Shown piece by piece: positions 1 through 11,781 of a stretch of DNA of 64,000 nt. This DNA is from Amoebidium appalachense (lineage: Eukaryota > Ichthyosporea): assembly GCA_963693365.1 (NCBI GenBank), contig CAVNZM010000001.1:1054001-1118000 (forward strand), read 5' to 3'. Each line of letters starts with the position of its first letter. Within the stretch, counting starts at the first letter, position 1. The notes under the pieces are model-generated. The model saw only the letters and a list, made by a program, of their open reading frames with translations. It was not told the origin of the DNA and searched no databases. Position numbers and translations under genes: made by a program.

Positions 1-401
1 TTTATTGGAAAGTGTCTTCACTTTGAGAGTGTCGACTATTAGGAAATATATGTATTTAAATAAGTTTCTTTATAGAGACGAACATAAATGTATATGTGAG
101 TTAATAGTGTCTAGATGTATAATTACTTAATTTATTTAAGTAAGAGTTTCTAAACTTTAGTTTAATCGGAAGTTGGATTGCGTATGCTCTGTCGGAATGT
201 GTTTTTCTATCTCGAACTGATAGAACCGATTGGTTCTCCCTCTTTAGTTGTGATAAGATGATAAGTCGCAAGTACAAAGGAACCGAGAGCACAATAAAGA
301 ATCAGTTGTTGTTTGAATCTTTCAATGTCTCGTGAACAACTCCGATTGCCCTCTCCATTAATGTGTTAGTCGTGTTTTACATGACACCTCTGTGCACTCT
401 G
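1..401 (+). mobile_element. LTR fragment, copia family E
   Basis: The sequence matches the second half of the complete family-E LTR at 33219-34108 and, inverted, the LTR at 59167-60147. It runs off the left edge of the window and lacks the last 30 or so bases of the LTR. At 402 it meets a reverse-strand family-A LTR. Both LTR families carry a TGTTGTTTTGT-like end here, so the junction could be an insertion or a recombination. Confidence 0.75.
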
Positions 402-1138
402 TGTTGTTTTGTGTGGGTAAACGGAGAAGCAGAGAGCACAGATGGGTGTTATGTTATACACAACACAGAGACACACGGGAGAAACACAACCGGAGAGGTG
501 GAACGATTTCTGGAACCATAGGAAATGAATACGACTGCTTGAGATTTATTTCAAGATGAAGTCCCTTTTATACTTGGGAATGTGAAAACGATAAACCAAT
601 CAAAAGAACGAAAACTCTATTTTCCAATCAGAAAGACGAAAACTATGAGTGTAAAATATATTGATTAAAATGTCTGTCGACACATAGAATATAAAACTCA
701 ACCCTCTAATAAAAGAAACTTCTAATAAAAGCACGGAAACATTTAACAAAATGAAACCACTTATGTAACTATTAGTTCACAACATACATTTATACATGTT
801 CTTATCATAACACGTCTAAATATAATTATTCCTAATAGTTGGAGAACATAGCACAATGCTACGTCGTGAGAAAGGAATGAGAAAGGAATGTAAGTTACTA
901 TATTTGGGAAAATACAAACGAGATTTGATTGGATGCCATATATAGATTTTGACACAAACAACAATACGTGTGCGCGAGCTAAGTATGTCGATACGTACAC
1001 AGATCCAAGATATCGGTGTACACGGAAACAGAAAGAAAAGAAAGAAGGAAGAAAGGAAAAGGAGACAAACTACAACAACTAATAAACAAATACAAAACTC
1101 AACTTCTAAGTCTTGCTGAGAATCAAGTGAAGATGACA
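402..1138 (-). mobile_element. LTR of reverse-strand copia A element (3' LTR)
   Basis: Reverse complement of the family-A LTR seen at 3706-4413, about 737 bp. In the sense direction it begins TGTCATCTTC and ends ACAACA. The purine tract AGTGGGGA abuts its start (reverse complement at 1139-1146), so this is the 3' LTR of the remnant that continues to 3167. It is more diverged than the LTRs of the two complete copies. Confidence 0.85.
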
Positions 1139-1812
1139 TCCCCACTCAAGGGTTGGAAGTTGGGTTCTCGTGAAGTTTGTTGATGTGACTGTTGATGTTA
1201 AGACTCTCACACATGTAGAAGCAGGTGCCGTGAAGTCACAGTCAAGTTTCCCCACTCGAGAAGACAATTGGAGAAGACTTGAAGGTGCAAGCCGGGGAAG
1301 AAAACCAAAGCGGAAGAAGCACACAACGACGGTTGCCTCTGAAGACTCGGAAGATGACGGTATATAAATATATATAGAAGAAAACAACTAGTGTATGTGT
1401 GACGTGTTGGTGGCTAATGATTTATACTGGGGACCACCCAGATAAACACAAGGCATGAACCTCTTGTGGACTGATTTATAGACTGGTGGTCAACCAGTTA
1501 AGACACGGGGAATGAGCATCCCGAGGACTAGGTTTAGACTGGCAGTCAACCAGCACGCCATGGCTATAGATAATTATTTATACTGGGACGCCATCCCAGT
1601 TCGACAGATATATAAGTCGAATATAAAAGAAACCCAATATATATGATGGTATATAAATAAACGACGGATGGTGGAGAAGAAATCCCCACTGAAGATGCAC
1701 ACACTGAAGATCGATGAAGACAGCAGTAGACTTTCATTGGGAGGTGTCTCTACACGGTGATGTGTAGACCACTGGCCAGGACCCCAACCTACTTGAAGAC
1801 CACTGTAGATGA

Positions 1813-1856
<44 letters not shown>

Positions 1857-1857
1857 C
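1139..1857 (-). mobile_element. 3' untranslated region of reverse-strand copia A
   Basis: Homologous to 8211-8742 of copia A-1 in the opposite orientation. It contains three copies of TCCCCACT (1139, 1249, 1683), the reverse complement of the AGTGGGGA polypurine motif, and a G37 run at 1816-1852. No gene is seen in it. Confidence 0.8.
1816..1852. repeat. G37 homopolymer just beyond the copia A stop codon
   Basis: An uninterrupted run of 37 G. In the sense of the element it is a C run a few bases after the stop codon. The equivalent runs in the other copies are at 8216-8258 and 46033-46081, with different lengths. Confidence 0.95.
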
Positions 1858-3167
1858 TCAGTCACGAAGACTGAGTGAAGCACGGTGCTGCTCGTGGGAG
1901 GGCCCGGGCAGGGGTTGGTGAAGATGTCAGCCACGTTGTCTTTGCTGGACACGTAGGTGACGACCACATCCCCACTCTTGATGTAGTCCTTCGTGTTGTG
2001 GTACCGGACTGCAATGTGTTTGGTCCGGTGCTTGATGCTGTTGGTGTGCAGGAGGGCAATGGTGGACTGGTTGTCACAGTAGACGGGGGTGGGGTCGGTC
2101 ATCGGATAGCCGAGTTCACGGAGGAGATCACGGTGCCAGATGACGTTTTGAACAGCAGCATTGATGGCCAGAAGCTCAGCCTCGGTGGTGGATGTTGCCG
2201 TGATGGACTGCAGCTTCGAATACCATGTGATGGGTATGCCCTTGAAGAAGATGACGTATCCGGTGGTTGAACGACGGGTGTTGGGGCAGTTAGCAAAGTC
2301 AGCATCAGAATAACATTCCAGCAAGGGGGTGTTGTCGTCGGATGCAGACTTGTCGTAGTGAAGGCCGAGGTTGGATGTGCCGATGAGGTACCGAACTACA
2401 CGGAGTAGACATTCCCATGCAAGTTTGGTGGGGTGGGCACTGAATCTACCGAGGTAGCCGATGGCAAAGGAGATGTCGGGCCGGGAACAACGAGCAACCC
2501 ACAAAAGACGGCCGAGTAGTTCACGGTAGGGAACCTTGATGGGTGGTGGGTCGTTCTCGTTGATGGTGATGACGGTGCCGACGGGAATGGGAGTAGCCTT
2601 GGGGTGGGCATCGTTGAGGTTGAAGTCTCTGACTGACGATGTCGTTGATGTAGGACTGTTGAAGCAGCTTGAGGTGACCGGGGGTGTGGATGAGCTGTGT
2701 GCCAAGGAAGATGTCGGGGAGGTCAACCTTGCAGAGAGCTGACTTCATGATGTGGTCTACTAGATCCTTGGTGTGGGAAGAGTTTGCCGTTCAGATGATG
2801 ATGACGTCGTCCACATAGTTGCCAGTGAGAATGATGTCACCGTTGGGGAAGGTCTTGATGTAGACACATGGATCTGAACGGAGACGTTCAAGACCGTGAG
2901 CAAGGAGGACCTTGTCGAAGTAATTATACCAGGCCAGTGATGCTTGCTTGAGGCCGTAGAGTGCCTTCTTAAGTTTCCAGACCTTGTGCTCGTTGCCGGG
3001 GGTGATGAAGCCAGGTGGTGGCTCAATGTAAATGTCTTCTTGAAGAGGACTGTTGAGGAAGGCAGTTGAGACGTCGAGTTGATGAATCTTATGGTTGTCG
3101 TCCACACCGATGGCAAGGAGGGCACGGACGGAGGAGGACATCACCACGGGGGAAGAGGTGTCACCGT
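1858..3167 (-). pseudogene. copia A pol remnant: RT and RNase H (broken)
   Basis: Reverse-strand C-terminal part of a copia Pol polyprotein, stop codon at 1858-1860. Several frames together give the RT core (LDVSTAFLNS, YGLKQAS, NYVDD) and RNase H (YSDADF, TEAELLAIN, YCDNQSTIA). Frames break near 1920, around 2730 and elsewhere. It is the only family-A copy here that keeps the RT core with YVDD; both full-length copies lack about 649 bp between 2458 and 3107. The upstream gag, protease and integrase are missing: the sequence switches at about 3167 to the forward-strand Ty3 gag. Confidence 0.85.
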
Positions 3168-3170
3168 AAG

Positions 3171-3705
3171 CTCGTGCATTCTTTGAGAGGGAATATCGGG
3201 TCTTTGAAGACCTTTGTGAGTTAGCTGGTGACGTGAGTGATAGGGAAAAATTCGAGTTTGCTCGTAAGGCTCTCTCTGTAAACACAGACACTGCACGCAT
3301 GTTTGGGGAGCATGATGATGTAGATGAGGTGGTGTTGCATGTTAAACGTCACTTGCTTGCCATGCACGAGGTGAAGTTCAATAAGAGGGATAAAAAGGAG
3401 GTGATGGAAGTAGACAAGAAAAAGAAGGAGAGTGGACAGAAGGGGGAAAAAGAGAAAAAAGAGGGTGAACAGCCAGATGCACTCACCATGTTGGTCAAGC
3501 AGGTTGCCGAGCTCTCCCAGGCCGTTTTTTCTGGCCGAGGGGGCTTCGGCTTCCGGGGTGGCCGTGGCGGCGACCGGGGTGGACACGGCGGTCGTGGCCG
3601 AGGTGGACGTGGAGGACAACAGCAGCAGTTCACCGAGAGGTTTGCCCCTTATCTTGCTCGTGGTGGTGGGCAGGGTAGAGGGAGGGGTGGAAATGGTGGT
3701 GAGAG
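3171..3705 (+). pseudogene. Ty3 gag, first part
   Basis: Forward-strand open frame running from the junction with copia A into the copia A-1 insertion. It starts with a charged helical region (FFEREYRVFEDLCELAGDV), then a lysine/glutamate-rich stretch and an RGG-type glycine/arginine-rich tail. The frame continues at 9456 after the insertion and one GAGAG copy are ignored. Probable capsid-like structural protein with an RNA-binding RGG tail. The N terminus is lost at about 3168. Confidence 0.75.
3701..3705. other. target-site duplication of copia A-1 (left)
   Basis: GAGAG immediately before the 5' LTR, repeated at 9451-9455 immediately after the 3' LTR. This proves the insertion into Ty3 gag. 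Confidence 0.95.
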
Positions 3706-4413
3706 TGTCATCTTCACTTAATTCTCAGCAAGACTTAGAAGTTGAGTTTGGTATTTATTTATTAGTTGTTGTAGTTTGTTTCCTTTTCCTTTCTTCATTT
3801 CTTTCTTTCTTTTCCGTTTCCGTGTACACGACATCTTAGATCTGTGTACGTATCGACATACTTAGCTCGCGCACACGTATTGTCGTTTGCGTCAAAATCT
3901 ATATATGTCATCCAATCATATCTCGTTTGTATTTTCCCAAATATAGTAACTTACATTCCTTTCTCATTCCTTTCCCACGACGTAGCATTGTGCTATGTTC
4001 TTCAACTATTAGGAAAAATTATATTTAGACGTGTTATGATAAGAACATGTATAAATATATGTTATGAATTAATAGTTACATAAGTGGTTTCATTTTATTA
4101 AATGTTTCCGTGCTTTTATTAGAAGTTTCTTTCATTAGAGGATTGAGTTTTATATTCTAAATGTCGACAGACATTTTATTCGATATATTTTACACTCATA
4201 GTTTTCATTCTTTTGATTGGTTTATCGTTTCACATTCCCAAGTATAAAAGGGACCTCATCTTGAAATAAATCACAAGCAGTCGTATTCACTTCCTATGGT
4301 TCCAGAAATCGTTCCTCCTCTCCGGTTGTGTTTTTCCCGTGTGTCTTTGTGTTGTGTTTTACATAACACCCATCTGTGCTCTCTGCTTCTCCGTTTACCC
4401 ACACAAAATAACA
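3706..4413 (+). repeat. 5' LTR of copia A-1
   Basis: 708 bp, begins TGTCATCTTC and ends AAAATAACA. Contains a TATA box at 4243-4250 and AATAAA at 4265-4270. Matches the 3' LTR at 8743-9450 without visible differences. Confidence 0.95.
4243..4250 (+). promoter_or_regulatory. TATA box in LTR A
   Basis: TATAAAAG followed by GG, with an inverted CCAAT motif (GATTGG) at about 4215-4220, the usual arrangement of an RNA polymerase II core promoter. AATAAA follows about 20 bp downstream, so the expected start site lies after the poly(A) signal, near 4270-4280. The same sequence occurs at 9280-9287 and 42061-42068. Function is inferred. Confidence 0.65.
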
Positions 4414-4426
4414 GGTTTACGGCCCC
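4414..4426 (+). other. putative primer-binding site of copia A-1
   Basis: GGTTTACGGCCCC directly follows the 5' LTR. Drosophila copia is known to prime from an internal half of initiator tRNA-Met and has a GGTTATGGGCCC-type site at this place. The resemblance here is partial; families B and C have GGTTATGCAGCCC and GGTTATGCTGCCC at the same position. Assignment is inference. Confidence 0.45.
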
Positions 4427-4489
4427 TTTGCACGCTAACACACAATCTCGCTACAACCGCGAAAATCTCTCAGTCTTACTGCTTCAATC

Positions 4490-7400
4490 ATGACTGACAA
4501 ACCGTCGTATATCAACCTTCCAATATGGAATCCGTCCGAGAAACGAGACGAGAAACGTCTTAATTATTTCGAGTGGGAGCCACTCATTCACCGGTTCATT
4601 AGAACCACCATTGCCGAGAAATTCGTTGACGCTATCAAGAGGCCACAGTGGGTTGACGGCGCTGAAGCCAACCAGTGGCTAGGCTACACCACCAAGGACT
4701 CCTACAAGAAAGCTTCCGACGTCCTCGACCAGATCCTCAACCAGTCCGTCCACCCGACCGAGCTCTACGACTCCGGCCGGATGCAAGACGGTGTCCACGG
4801 TGGTGAAGTCTTCCACAACCTACGTATGGCGTATGTAGCAGAGAAGGAGGCCCGAGTCACCCAGATTCAAGTCACCTTCGAGGAGCTTGAACTACGAGAC
4901 TACCCCAACGTCACAGCATACCTCACCCGTCTCCAACGTCTGGCTACGACACTTGCCTGCCTCGACGAACCCGTCCAGCACAAGGATGTCGTACGTAAGT
5001 TCTTCCTCCACATCCGGAAGAACACAGCCCTGGTCTGCCCCGACATTGAACGTCTCTGCTCCGACTACTGGATGAACAACAAGGCCTACCCGTCCTTCAA
5101 CATGCTCATCAGTGACATCCGAGGAGCTGAAATCCGTGCCGGCCTCATCGACGCAGGCACAGGTGCAACCGTCAACAACCGTCCCCTCCGTGCACTCCAG
5201 AGCAGAGTGCTTCCCCCCGGTGACCTCCGTAACCGTATTCCTCGACGTGAGCATACACCTCACCGTTCCCCGTCCCGTTCCCGTGATCCTCGTCCTCCCT
5301 CCAAGTCACCCGGCCCCCGTTCAACTTCCCCTTACCACCGTGGTAACAGGGACAACCGTAACCGACAGCACAACACCAACAGTGTGAAGTGTTCCTACTG
5401 CCATGAGCCCCACCACATCACAGCATGCCCGGAGCCTGGCTGCACAGTTGCTCGTCGTGCCAAGCAGGAGAAAGGTGACAAGAGTGTGAAATTTGCACTC
5501 ATCTCCTCCACCGGCACACCTGACAGTAACGACCCCGTCTGGGACAGTGCTTGTAATGCACACATCTGCCCCATCAAGGAGTATTTCTCCTCCCTTACCC
5601 CGTGTCCTCCCACCCCCATTCACGGCCTCGGCACAGTCAATGCCAAACAACGTGGCATCATCAACATGACACTGCACTACAACGGCCACCCAACACCGTG
5701 CAGCATCAATGCTTACTACGTACCCGAGGCACCGTCTTTCCTCGTGTCTACCTCCATGGCATCAGCTGCCGGCCTCCTAGGTCATTGTGACGATACAGAC
5801 AACCACCCGTCGTTCCTCTACAGCCGTAATGGTGACATTATTACAGATCTCACCCCCCTCGACGGTCTCTACTACATCACTGACTATGTGATTGAGACTC
5901 CTAAACACCCGGGGGTCCAAGCCTACACAGCAAGGACTCAACCACCCGACGACCTCACCCTTTGGCACAACCGTCTCGGCCACCGTGCCCTCTCCACCGT
6001 CACCAGGATGGCCAAGGATGAGCTTGTCATCGGCATGCCCCCCTCCCTCAAGTCACCCGACAACAGTGACTGCTTCGGCTGCATGTCTGGCAAGACCACC
6101 AAGGCCCCCTTTCCCGGCACCCGTTCCAAGTTCACCATTCCCGGTGCTAAGTGGCACCTGGACTTCTTCGAAGCTCCCTGTGCTTCCTACGGAGGCTACA
6201 AGGTTGCTCTGGTGTGTGTTTGTGATGCCACCGGTTACACCACCGTGTTCCCCCTTTACAACCGTGGTGAAACCCTCAGCCACATTCAGTCTCTCGTTGA
6301 AACCATCGAACGTCAGACACCTGAGATCGTCACCCATCTTCGGTTTGACTCCGGCTCTGAGTTCACCTCCAAGGACACCGAGGCCTACTGCAAGCAGAAA
6401 GGCATCATCATGGAGTTTGCCCCCGTCGACACACCACAACACAATGGTGTTGTTGAACGGAAGATGAGAGAACTGCAAGAGACAGTCCGTTGCTTCCTCC
6501 ATGCCGACAAGGACCAACCTCTCTCTCCCAAGTTGTGGGTTGCTGCTCTCAAGCATACAAGCTACATCATCAACGTCACACCGTCATCTACTGCCAACGG
6601 CAACACTCCCTTCGAGGCCTTCCACGGCTTCAAACCCGACGTCTCCCAGCTCCACGTGTTCGGCTCCCCTGCCTATGTCCATGTTCCCCGGTCAAAGAGG
6701 AACAAGCTGGCATCAACCGTCAGAGTCGGCACCTACGTCGGCTGGGACCTACCCTCCAAGGCACACAAGATCCTCGACCTTGCCAGCAACCAAATCAAGA
6801 TCTGCCGTGATGTGATCTTCGACGAGTCGAAATTCACGGGCAGCACCAATCAGGTCTCCGTTCCCCCCAAACCCGATCTGCCGACATTGGACCCCCCCTC
6901 CGACGACGACGATGAAACTCCGTCTGTGGTCATCTCCCAACCGTCCTGGCACAACCAACCAGCCCCGGTTGTACCCGTGCCTCCCCCGAGCCCCCCCCCC
7001 CCACTGGCCAACAACCCTTGCTGCCGGCCCCCCCCGTTGCTGTGCATCAACCCGGCTACATGACTCCGGTTCGTCCTGGGTCCCCCACCTTCCACTCGGC
7101 CACGAGCAGCCCTGTGGACACCGATGCCCCCCTCACCACCGGTCCTATTCCTGGCTTCCATGCCCCTATCCCGGCCTCCACCACCTACCCGGCCACCACC
7201 CCCCTCAAGGACCCCCCCAAGCCCAACCTTCGTCGGTCTACACGTCTCACCAAGACTCCAACGGCACTGGTCAGCATCGTAGCACCGACCATCAACATTG
7301 ACCAGCTCCCCAAGGGCATTCAAAAGCTTTGCAACGGTCCCAACGGTGATGCCGTCATAGCTGCCCTCACCTCCGAGTACCAAGCCTTCATCACCAAGGA

Positions 7401-8210
7401 TGTCTTCACCATTGTTGATCCCCCCCTGGTGCCAACATCATCAAGTTCAAGTGGATTGTGACTGAGAAAGTCCTCAACTCAGCCGGTGACACCAAGATCA
7501 AAGCTCGTGGTGTTGCAAAGGGCTTCACTCAAGTCTACGGTGTTGACTACGGTGACACCTCTTCCCCCGTGGTGATGTCCTCCTCCGTCCGTGCCCTCCT
7601 TGCCATCGGCTACCTCGGTAGATTCAGTGCCAACCCCACCAAACTTGCATGGGAATGTCTACTCCGTGTAGTTCGGTACCTCATCGGCACTTCCAACCTC
7701 GGCCTTCACTACGACAAGTCTACTTCCGACGACAACACCCCCTTGCTGGAGTGTTATTCTGATGCTGACTTTGCCAACTGCCCCAACACCCGTCGTTCAA
7801 CCACCGGATACGTCATCTTCTTCAAGGGCATACCCATCACATGGTATTCGAAGCTGCAGTCCATCACGGCAACATCCACCACCGAGGCTGAGCTTCTGGC
7901 CATCAATGCTGCTGTTCAAAACGTCATCTGGCACCGTGATCTCCTCCGTGAACTCGGCTACCCGATGACCGACCCCACCCCCGTCTACTGTGACAACCAG
8001 TCCACCATTGCCCTCCTGCACACCAACAGCATCAAGCACCGGACCAAACACATTGCAGTCCGTTACCACAACACGAAGGACTACATCAAGAGTGGGGATG
8101 TGGTCGTCACCTACGTGTCCAGCAAAGACAACGTGGCTGACATCTTCACCAAGCCCCTGCCCGGGCCCTCCCACGAGCAACACCGTGATTCACTCAGTCT
8201 TCGTGACTGA
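4490..8210 (+). pseudogene. copia A-1 gag-pol polyprotein, two frameshifts, RT core deleted
   Basis: Starts at ATG 4490 soon after the LTR. Order: gag (about residues 1-290) with an SR-rich tail, a zinc knuckle (C301, C304, H309, C313), aspartic protease motif DSA at 352-354, integrase HHCC (H493, H498, C528, C531) and catalytic D558, D620, E656 (35-residue spacing between the last two), a proline-rich linker, RT fingers, RNase H. Compared with copia A-2, a C run near 6991 is 2 bases longer and one near 7421 is 1 base shorter, splitting the frame into pieces ending at 7063 and 7461. Either real mutations or homopolymer read errors. The RT lacks the segment with YVDD. Confidence 0.9.
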
Positions 8211-8215
8211 GTGTG

Positions 8216-8258
8216 CCCCCCCCCCCCCCCCCTCCCCCCCCCCCCCCCCCCCCCCCCC
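8216..8258. repeat. C-rich homopolymer after the copia A-1 stop
   Basis: C17, one T, then C25, beginning five bases after the stop codon. The corresponding tract is 49 C in copia A-2 and 37 in the reverse-strand copy. Confidence 0.95.
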
Positions 8259-8734
8259 GGTTCATCTACAGTGGTCTTCAAGTAGGTTGGGGCCCTGGCC
8301 AGTGGTCTACACATCACCGTGTAGAGACACCTCCCAACGAAAGTCTACTGCTGTCTTCATCGATCTTCAGTGTGTGCATCTTCAGTGGGGATTTCTTCTC
8401 CACCATCCGTCGTTTATTTATATACCACCATATATATAATGTATTTATCATTAGCCACCAACACGTCACACATACACTAGTTGTTTCTTCTATATATATT
8501 TATATATCACGTCATTGGCTACCGTCATCTTCCGAGTCTTCAGAGGCAACCGTCGTTGTGTGCTTCTTCCGTTTTGGTTTTCTTCCCCGGCTTACACCTT
8601 CAAGTCTTCTCCATTGTCTTCTCGAGTGGGGAAACTTGACTGTGACTTCACGGCACCTACTTCTACATGTGTGAAAGTCTTAACATCAACAGTCACATCA
8701 ACAAACTTCACGAGAACCCAACTTCCAACCCTTG

Positions 8735-8742
8735 AGTGGGGA
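8735..8742 (+). promoter_or_regulatory. polypurine tract of copia A-1
   Basis: AGTGGGGA immediately before the 3' LTR, the expected place for plus-strand priming. Further exact copies lie at 8384-8391 and 8625-8632 in the same 3' untranslated region. Confidence 0.8.
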
Positions 8743-9450
8743 TGTCATCTTCACTTAATTCTCAGCAAGACTTAGAAGTTGAGTTTGGTATTTATTTATT
8801 AGTTGTTGTAGTTTGTTTCCTTTTCCTTTCTTCATTTCTTTCTTTCTTTTCCGTTTCCGTGTACACGACATCTTAGATCTGTGTACGTATCGACATACTT
8901 AGCTCGCGCACACGTATTGTCGTTTGCGTCAAAATCTATATATGTCATCCAATCATATCTCGTTTGTATTTTCCCAAATATAGTAACTTACATTCCTTTC
9001 TCATTCCTTTCCCACGACGTAGCATTGTGCTATGTTCTTCAACTATTAGGAAAAATTATATTTAGACGTGTTATGATAAGAACATGTATAAATATATGTT
9101 ATGAATTAATAGTTACATAAGTGGTTTCATTTTATTAAATGTTTCCGTGCTTTTATTAGAAGTTTCTTTCATTAGAGGATTGAGTTTTATATTCTAAATG
9201 TCGACAGACATTTTATTCGATATATTTTACACTCATAGTTTTCATTCTTTTGATTGGTTTATCGTTTCACATTCCCAAGTATAAAAGGGACCTCATCTTG
9301 AAATAAATCACAAGCAGTCGTATTCACTTCCTATGGTTCCAGAAATCGTTCCTCCTCTCCGGTTGTGTTTTTCCCGTGTGTCTTTGTGTTGTGTTTTACA
9401 TAACACCCATCTGTGCTCTCTGCTTCTCCGTTTACCCACACAAAATAACA
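8743..9450 (+). repeat. 3' LTR of copia A-1
   Basis: 708 bp, same length and apparently same sequence as the 5' LTR. TATAAAAG at 9280 and AATAAA at 9302. Followed by target duplication GAGAG at 9451-9455. Confidence 0.95.
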
Positions 9451-9455
9451 GAGAG

Positions 9456-9645
9456 AGGCCGAGGGGGGCAGGGGGGAAGGGGGGGCCGTGGTGCACACGG
9501 TGGGCCCCCCCAGCATGACCGGGCTCCCGGTTATGCTTTGCGCCAAGGTTTTGAAGTCCCCCCTGGCCCCTTCTTTGGTGCATGTTACTTTTGTGGCCGG
9601 CAAGGGCACTCTGCTGCATATTGCCGTAGTTACAAGAGCTATTGA
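9456..9645 (+). pseudogene. Ty3 gag, second part with zinc knuckle
   Basis: Continues the Gly/Arg-rich gag frame after the copia A-1 insertion and ends at a TGA at 9643-9645. Contains one CCHC zinc knuckle, CYFCGRQGHSAAYC (C-x2-C-x4-H-x4-C), the nucleocapsid motif that binds the RNA genome. Pol lies in a different frame downstream. Confidence 0.85.
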
Positions 9646-11584
9646 GTTCCGGGGGAGGGGGAAGCTGGGGTCACTGAGGGAGGGGGGGGGGACAGTATCG
9701 GTCCCCCCCAGGGTGCAGAGAACCTTCACCCCTCCCCCCACCCCAGGTTAAGCTTCCCTTTGCCCCCTCACCGCCCCGATACGTGTGGGAGCCGGGCATC
9801 GTCGTGGGTCCTCAAGACAGCGTCGAGGTGGTATGGCATGAATGTTTGTGGGGTGACTCTACCAAAGGTATGAATGGTGTGAATGTTTTGTGGTTGGGGG
9901 AGGTTCCTCAGCCACACGTGGATGGTCTCCGTGTTTCTTGTCCCAACCCGGTGTTTGTTCTAACCACACCGGAGGGGGTTTCTGTGCCATTGTTCCCGGG
10001 AGGGTGGGGGACACACACGAGTAAAGGGGGAAGGGGGGGGAAGGCACAGACACGTAGAAACACACCACCACAACAACATACGACGGTTGCCGACACACCT
10101 ACACCCACACACACACCCACACATACACCAAACACACACACACCACCCACCCACACACCACACACACACACTCCACCACCCCCCACATCACATTCACACC
10201 CCCACCCCACCCGTGCAGGCACCACAGGTAGGTATGTTGCACGTAGGTATCGAGGGTGTGAGTCTTCGTGGGCAGAGATTGGGTGTGAGTGATGATGTGT
10301 TGCTTGAATTGGAGGAGGATTTAGTTGGTTTTAGCCGGCATTATATAGACGTATGGTTAGCTGATGGTAAGTTGAAGGCTGTTGCTTTGCTCGATGGAGG
10401 GGCTCAGGTTAATTGTGTGCATGCTTCGTTTATTCGTCGTTTTAATCAGGCCGGGGGGGAAATTCCTATTTTAGATGCTTCTAGCACAGCCTTAGGTAGT
10501 GCTAATAATAGTAGTATGTCTGTGGAAGGTGTTTGTGTGTTGCCGTGTGAGATAGGTGGCCAGGCTATGCATATTGCTTGTTATGTGGTTAAGGATTTAG
10601 CTCAAAGTGTTTTGTTGGGAGCCCCATTTTTCCGTAGACATGTGAATGCTTTGTTTGAACGTACGAATGTTTTAGAATTGCAGTCCGGCGTTAAAATTAA
10701 AACCCATGATGGGCTCGACGGTTATCAGTCTGCTGCTAGAACGGTAGCTGAAGTAGTAATCGAGCCTTATCAGTGCCAAAAGGTACGTGTCCGGGCCGGC
10801 AATCATGTTAGGATAGGGGATTTAGGGGTTTTTACTCCGAAAACCCCATTTCAGGAGGTGGCCCAATGGACCCTTAGTAGGGTATGGCCGGATAAGACAA
10901 TAGAAATAGAATTAGTGAATCCGGGCATCGAGCCTATAGTGATTAGGTCAGGTGTTTCCGTCGGTAGTTTCACTAATGAGATTGGTAGTATAGAGGTCTC
11001 TCTTATTACCCAAAAAGAGGATGCCGGCTCGAAGGGTGACTCAGGAGGAGGGGGAACAACTTTATTTAACGTTAGCCACCAAAATGTCACCCGACACGAT
11101 GGGGGGGGGGACCGGGACAGCACCGGTCCCACTCCCCCGACCCCCAAGAGGAAGGAGGGTCACCCCGGGTGTGAGAATGTGCAGGCAGGGGGGGAGGGTG
11201 TTGGTCTAACCCGTGGATCTGACGGGTTAACCAACACCGTGGGGGGCAGGGTGGCCACAGACCTGGCCCCCCACATACATGCACTAACTCATCAGGAATT
11301 GCCCGGGGGCATTGGTGTGCCGGGGGGAGGGGGGGTGCTAAGGGTGACCGCCTATATCCGGAGGTACCTCAACCTCACCCCGAGCAGCACCAATGTAATA
11401 CAGGAGGTGAAATGTTAAGTGGCACTCCGGTGAATAAGGATGCATCCACTTGTGATGGGGGTAACCCGGAGTTAGTATTGCCGTTTGGTATGAAGGAGGG
11501 GGATTGGACGGTAGAACAGAAAAAATTGCTAGCTAATTTATTTGATAGGACTCGGTTTGCATTTCTGGCCGATGATAACGAAGT
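9646..11584 (+). pseudogene. Ty3 pol, protease region (frameshifted)
   Basis: The best frames are 9783-10292 and 10087-11418, joined across a CA/CCA-rich stretch at about 10095-10205 where the frame slips. The second contains a retropepsin: ALLDGGAQVNCVH (catalytic D-G-G in place of D-T/S-G) and the C-terminal VLLGAPFFRRHV motif. A last piece, 11412-11584, leads toward RT (FDRTRFAFLADDNEV) and is cut by LINE M. The stop at 11418 and the G/C runs are probably late mutations or read errors. The protease would process the Gag-Pol polyprotein. Confidence 0.75.
10095..10210. repeat. CA/CCA-rich low-complexity tract in Ty3 pol
   Basis: Irregular ACACCC, CCACCC and ACACAC repeats encoding Thr/Pro/His-rich peptide in any frame. 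It coincides with the frame change between the two pol pieces. Confidence 0.8.
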
Positions 11585-11780
11585 GGGGTTTACGCTGTTT
11601 ACTCGAGGCAAAGAGAACCAGTCTCAGGTATGGGGGGGGGGGGGTTTGCTCGGAATATCCCCTCAGCGGTATATCATGATCACGTACATAGATGTCGGGT
11701 GGTGACTATATATCAGGGTTTACTTTCTCTACGAGACACCATAAAGACTACAAGGAGAAATCAATTAGTTGGGGTTCCCC

Positions 11781-11781
<1 letters not shown>

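Larger units (their letters stand above)
3706..9450 (+). mobile_element. copia A-1, full-length LTR retrotransposon lacking the RT core
   Basis: A complete Ty1/copia-type element of 5745 bp with 708-bp LTRs that appear identical by eye, 5-bp target duplication GAGAG and a polypurine tract at 8735-8742. Domain order gag, protease, integrase, RT, RNase H defines copia-type elements. The RT is missing its catalytic centre. Identical LTRs indicate a very recent insertion. Copia A-2 at 41524-47273 is nearly identical and sits at an unrelated target (CTCCC). Confidence 0.95.

Noticed and set aside
3432-3839. ORF spanning the Ty3 gag and the copia A LTR
   Set aside because: Out-of-frame reading of gag that enters the LTR; the RGG-rich frame is the real one.
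4892-5263. Antisense ORFs along the copia gag-pol regions
   Set aside because: They recur as mirror images in each copy and have no motif; they reflect codon bias of the sense frame.
9783-10292. Separate host gene before the Ty3 protease
   Set aside because: Its frame leads into the protease through the CA-rich tract and it lies between Ty3 gag and pol, so it is best read as pol.
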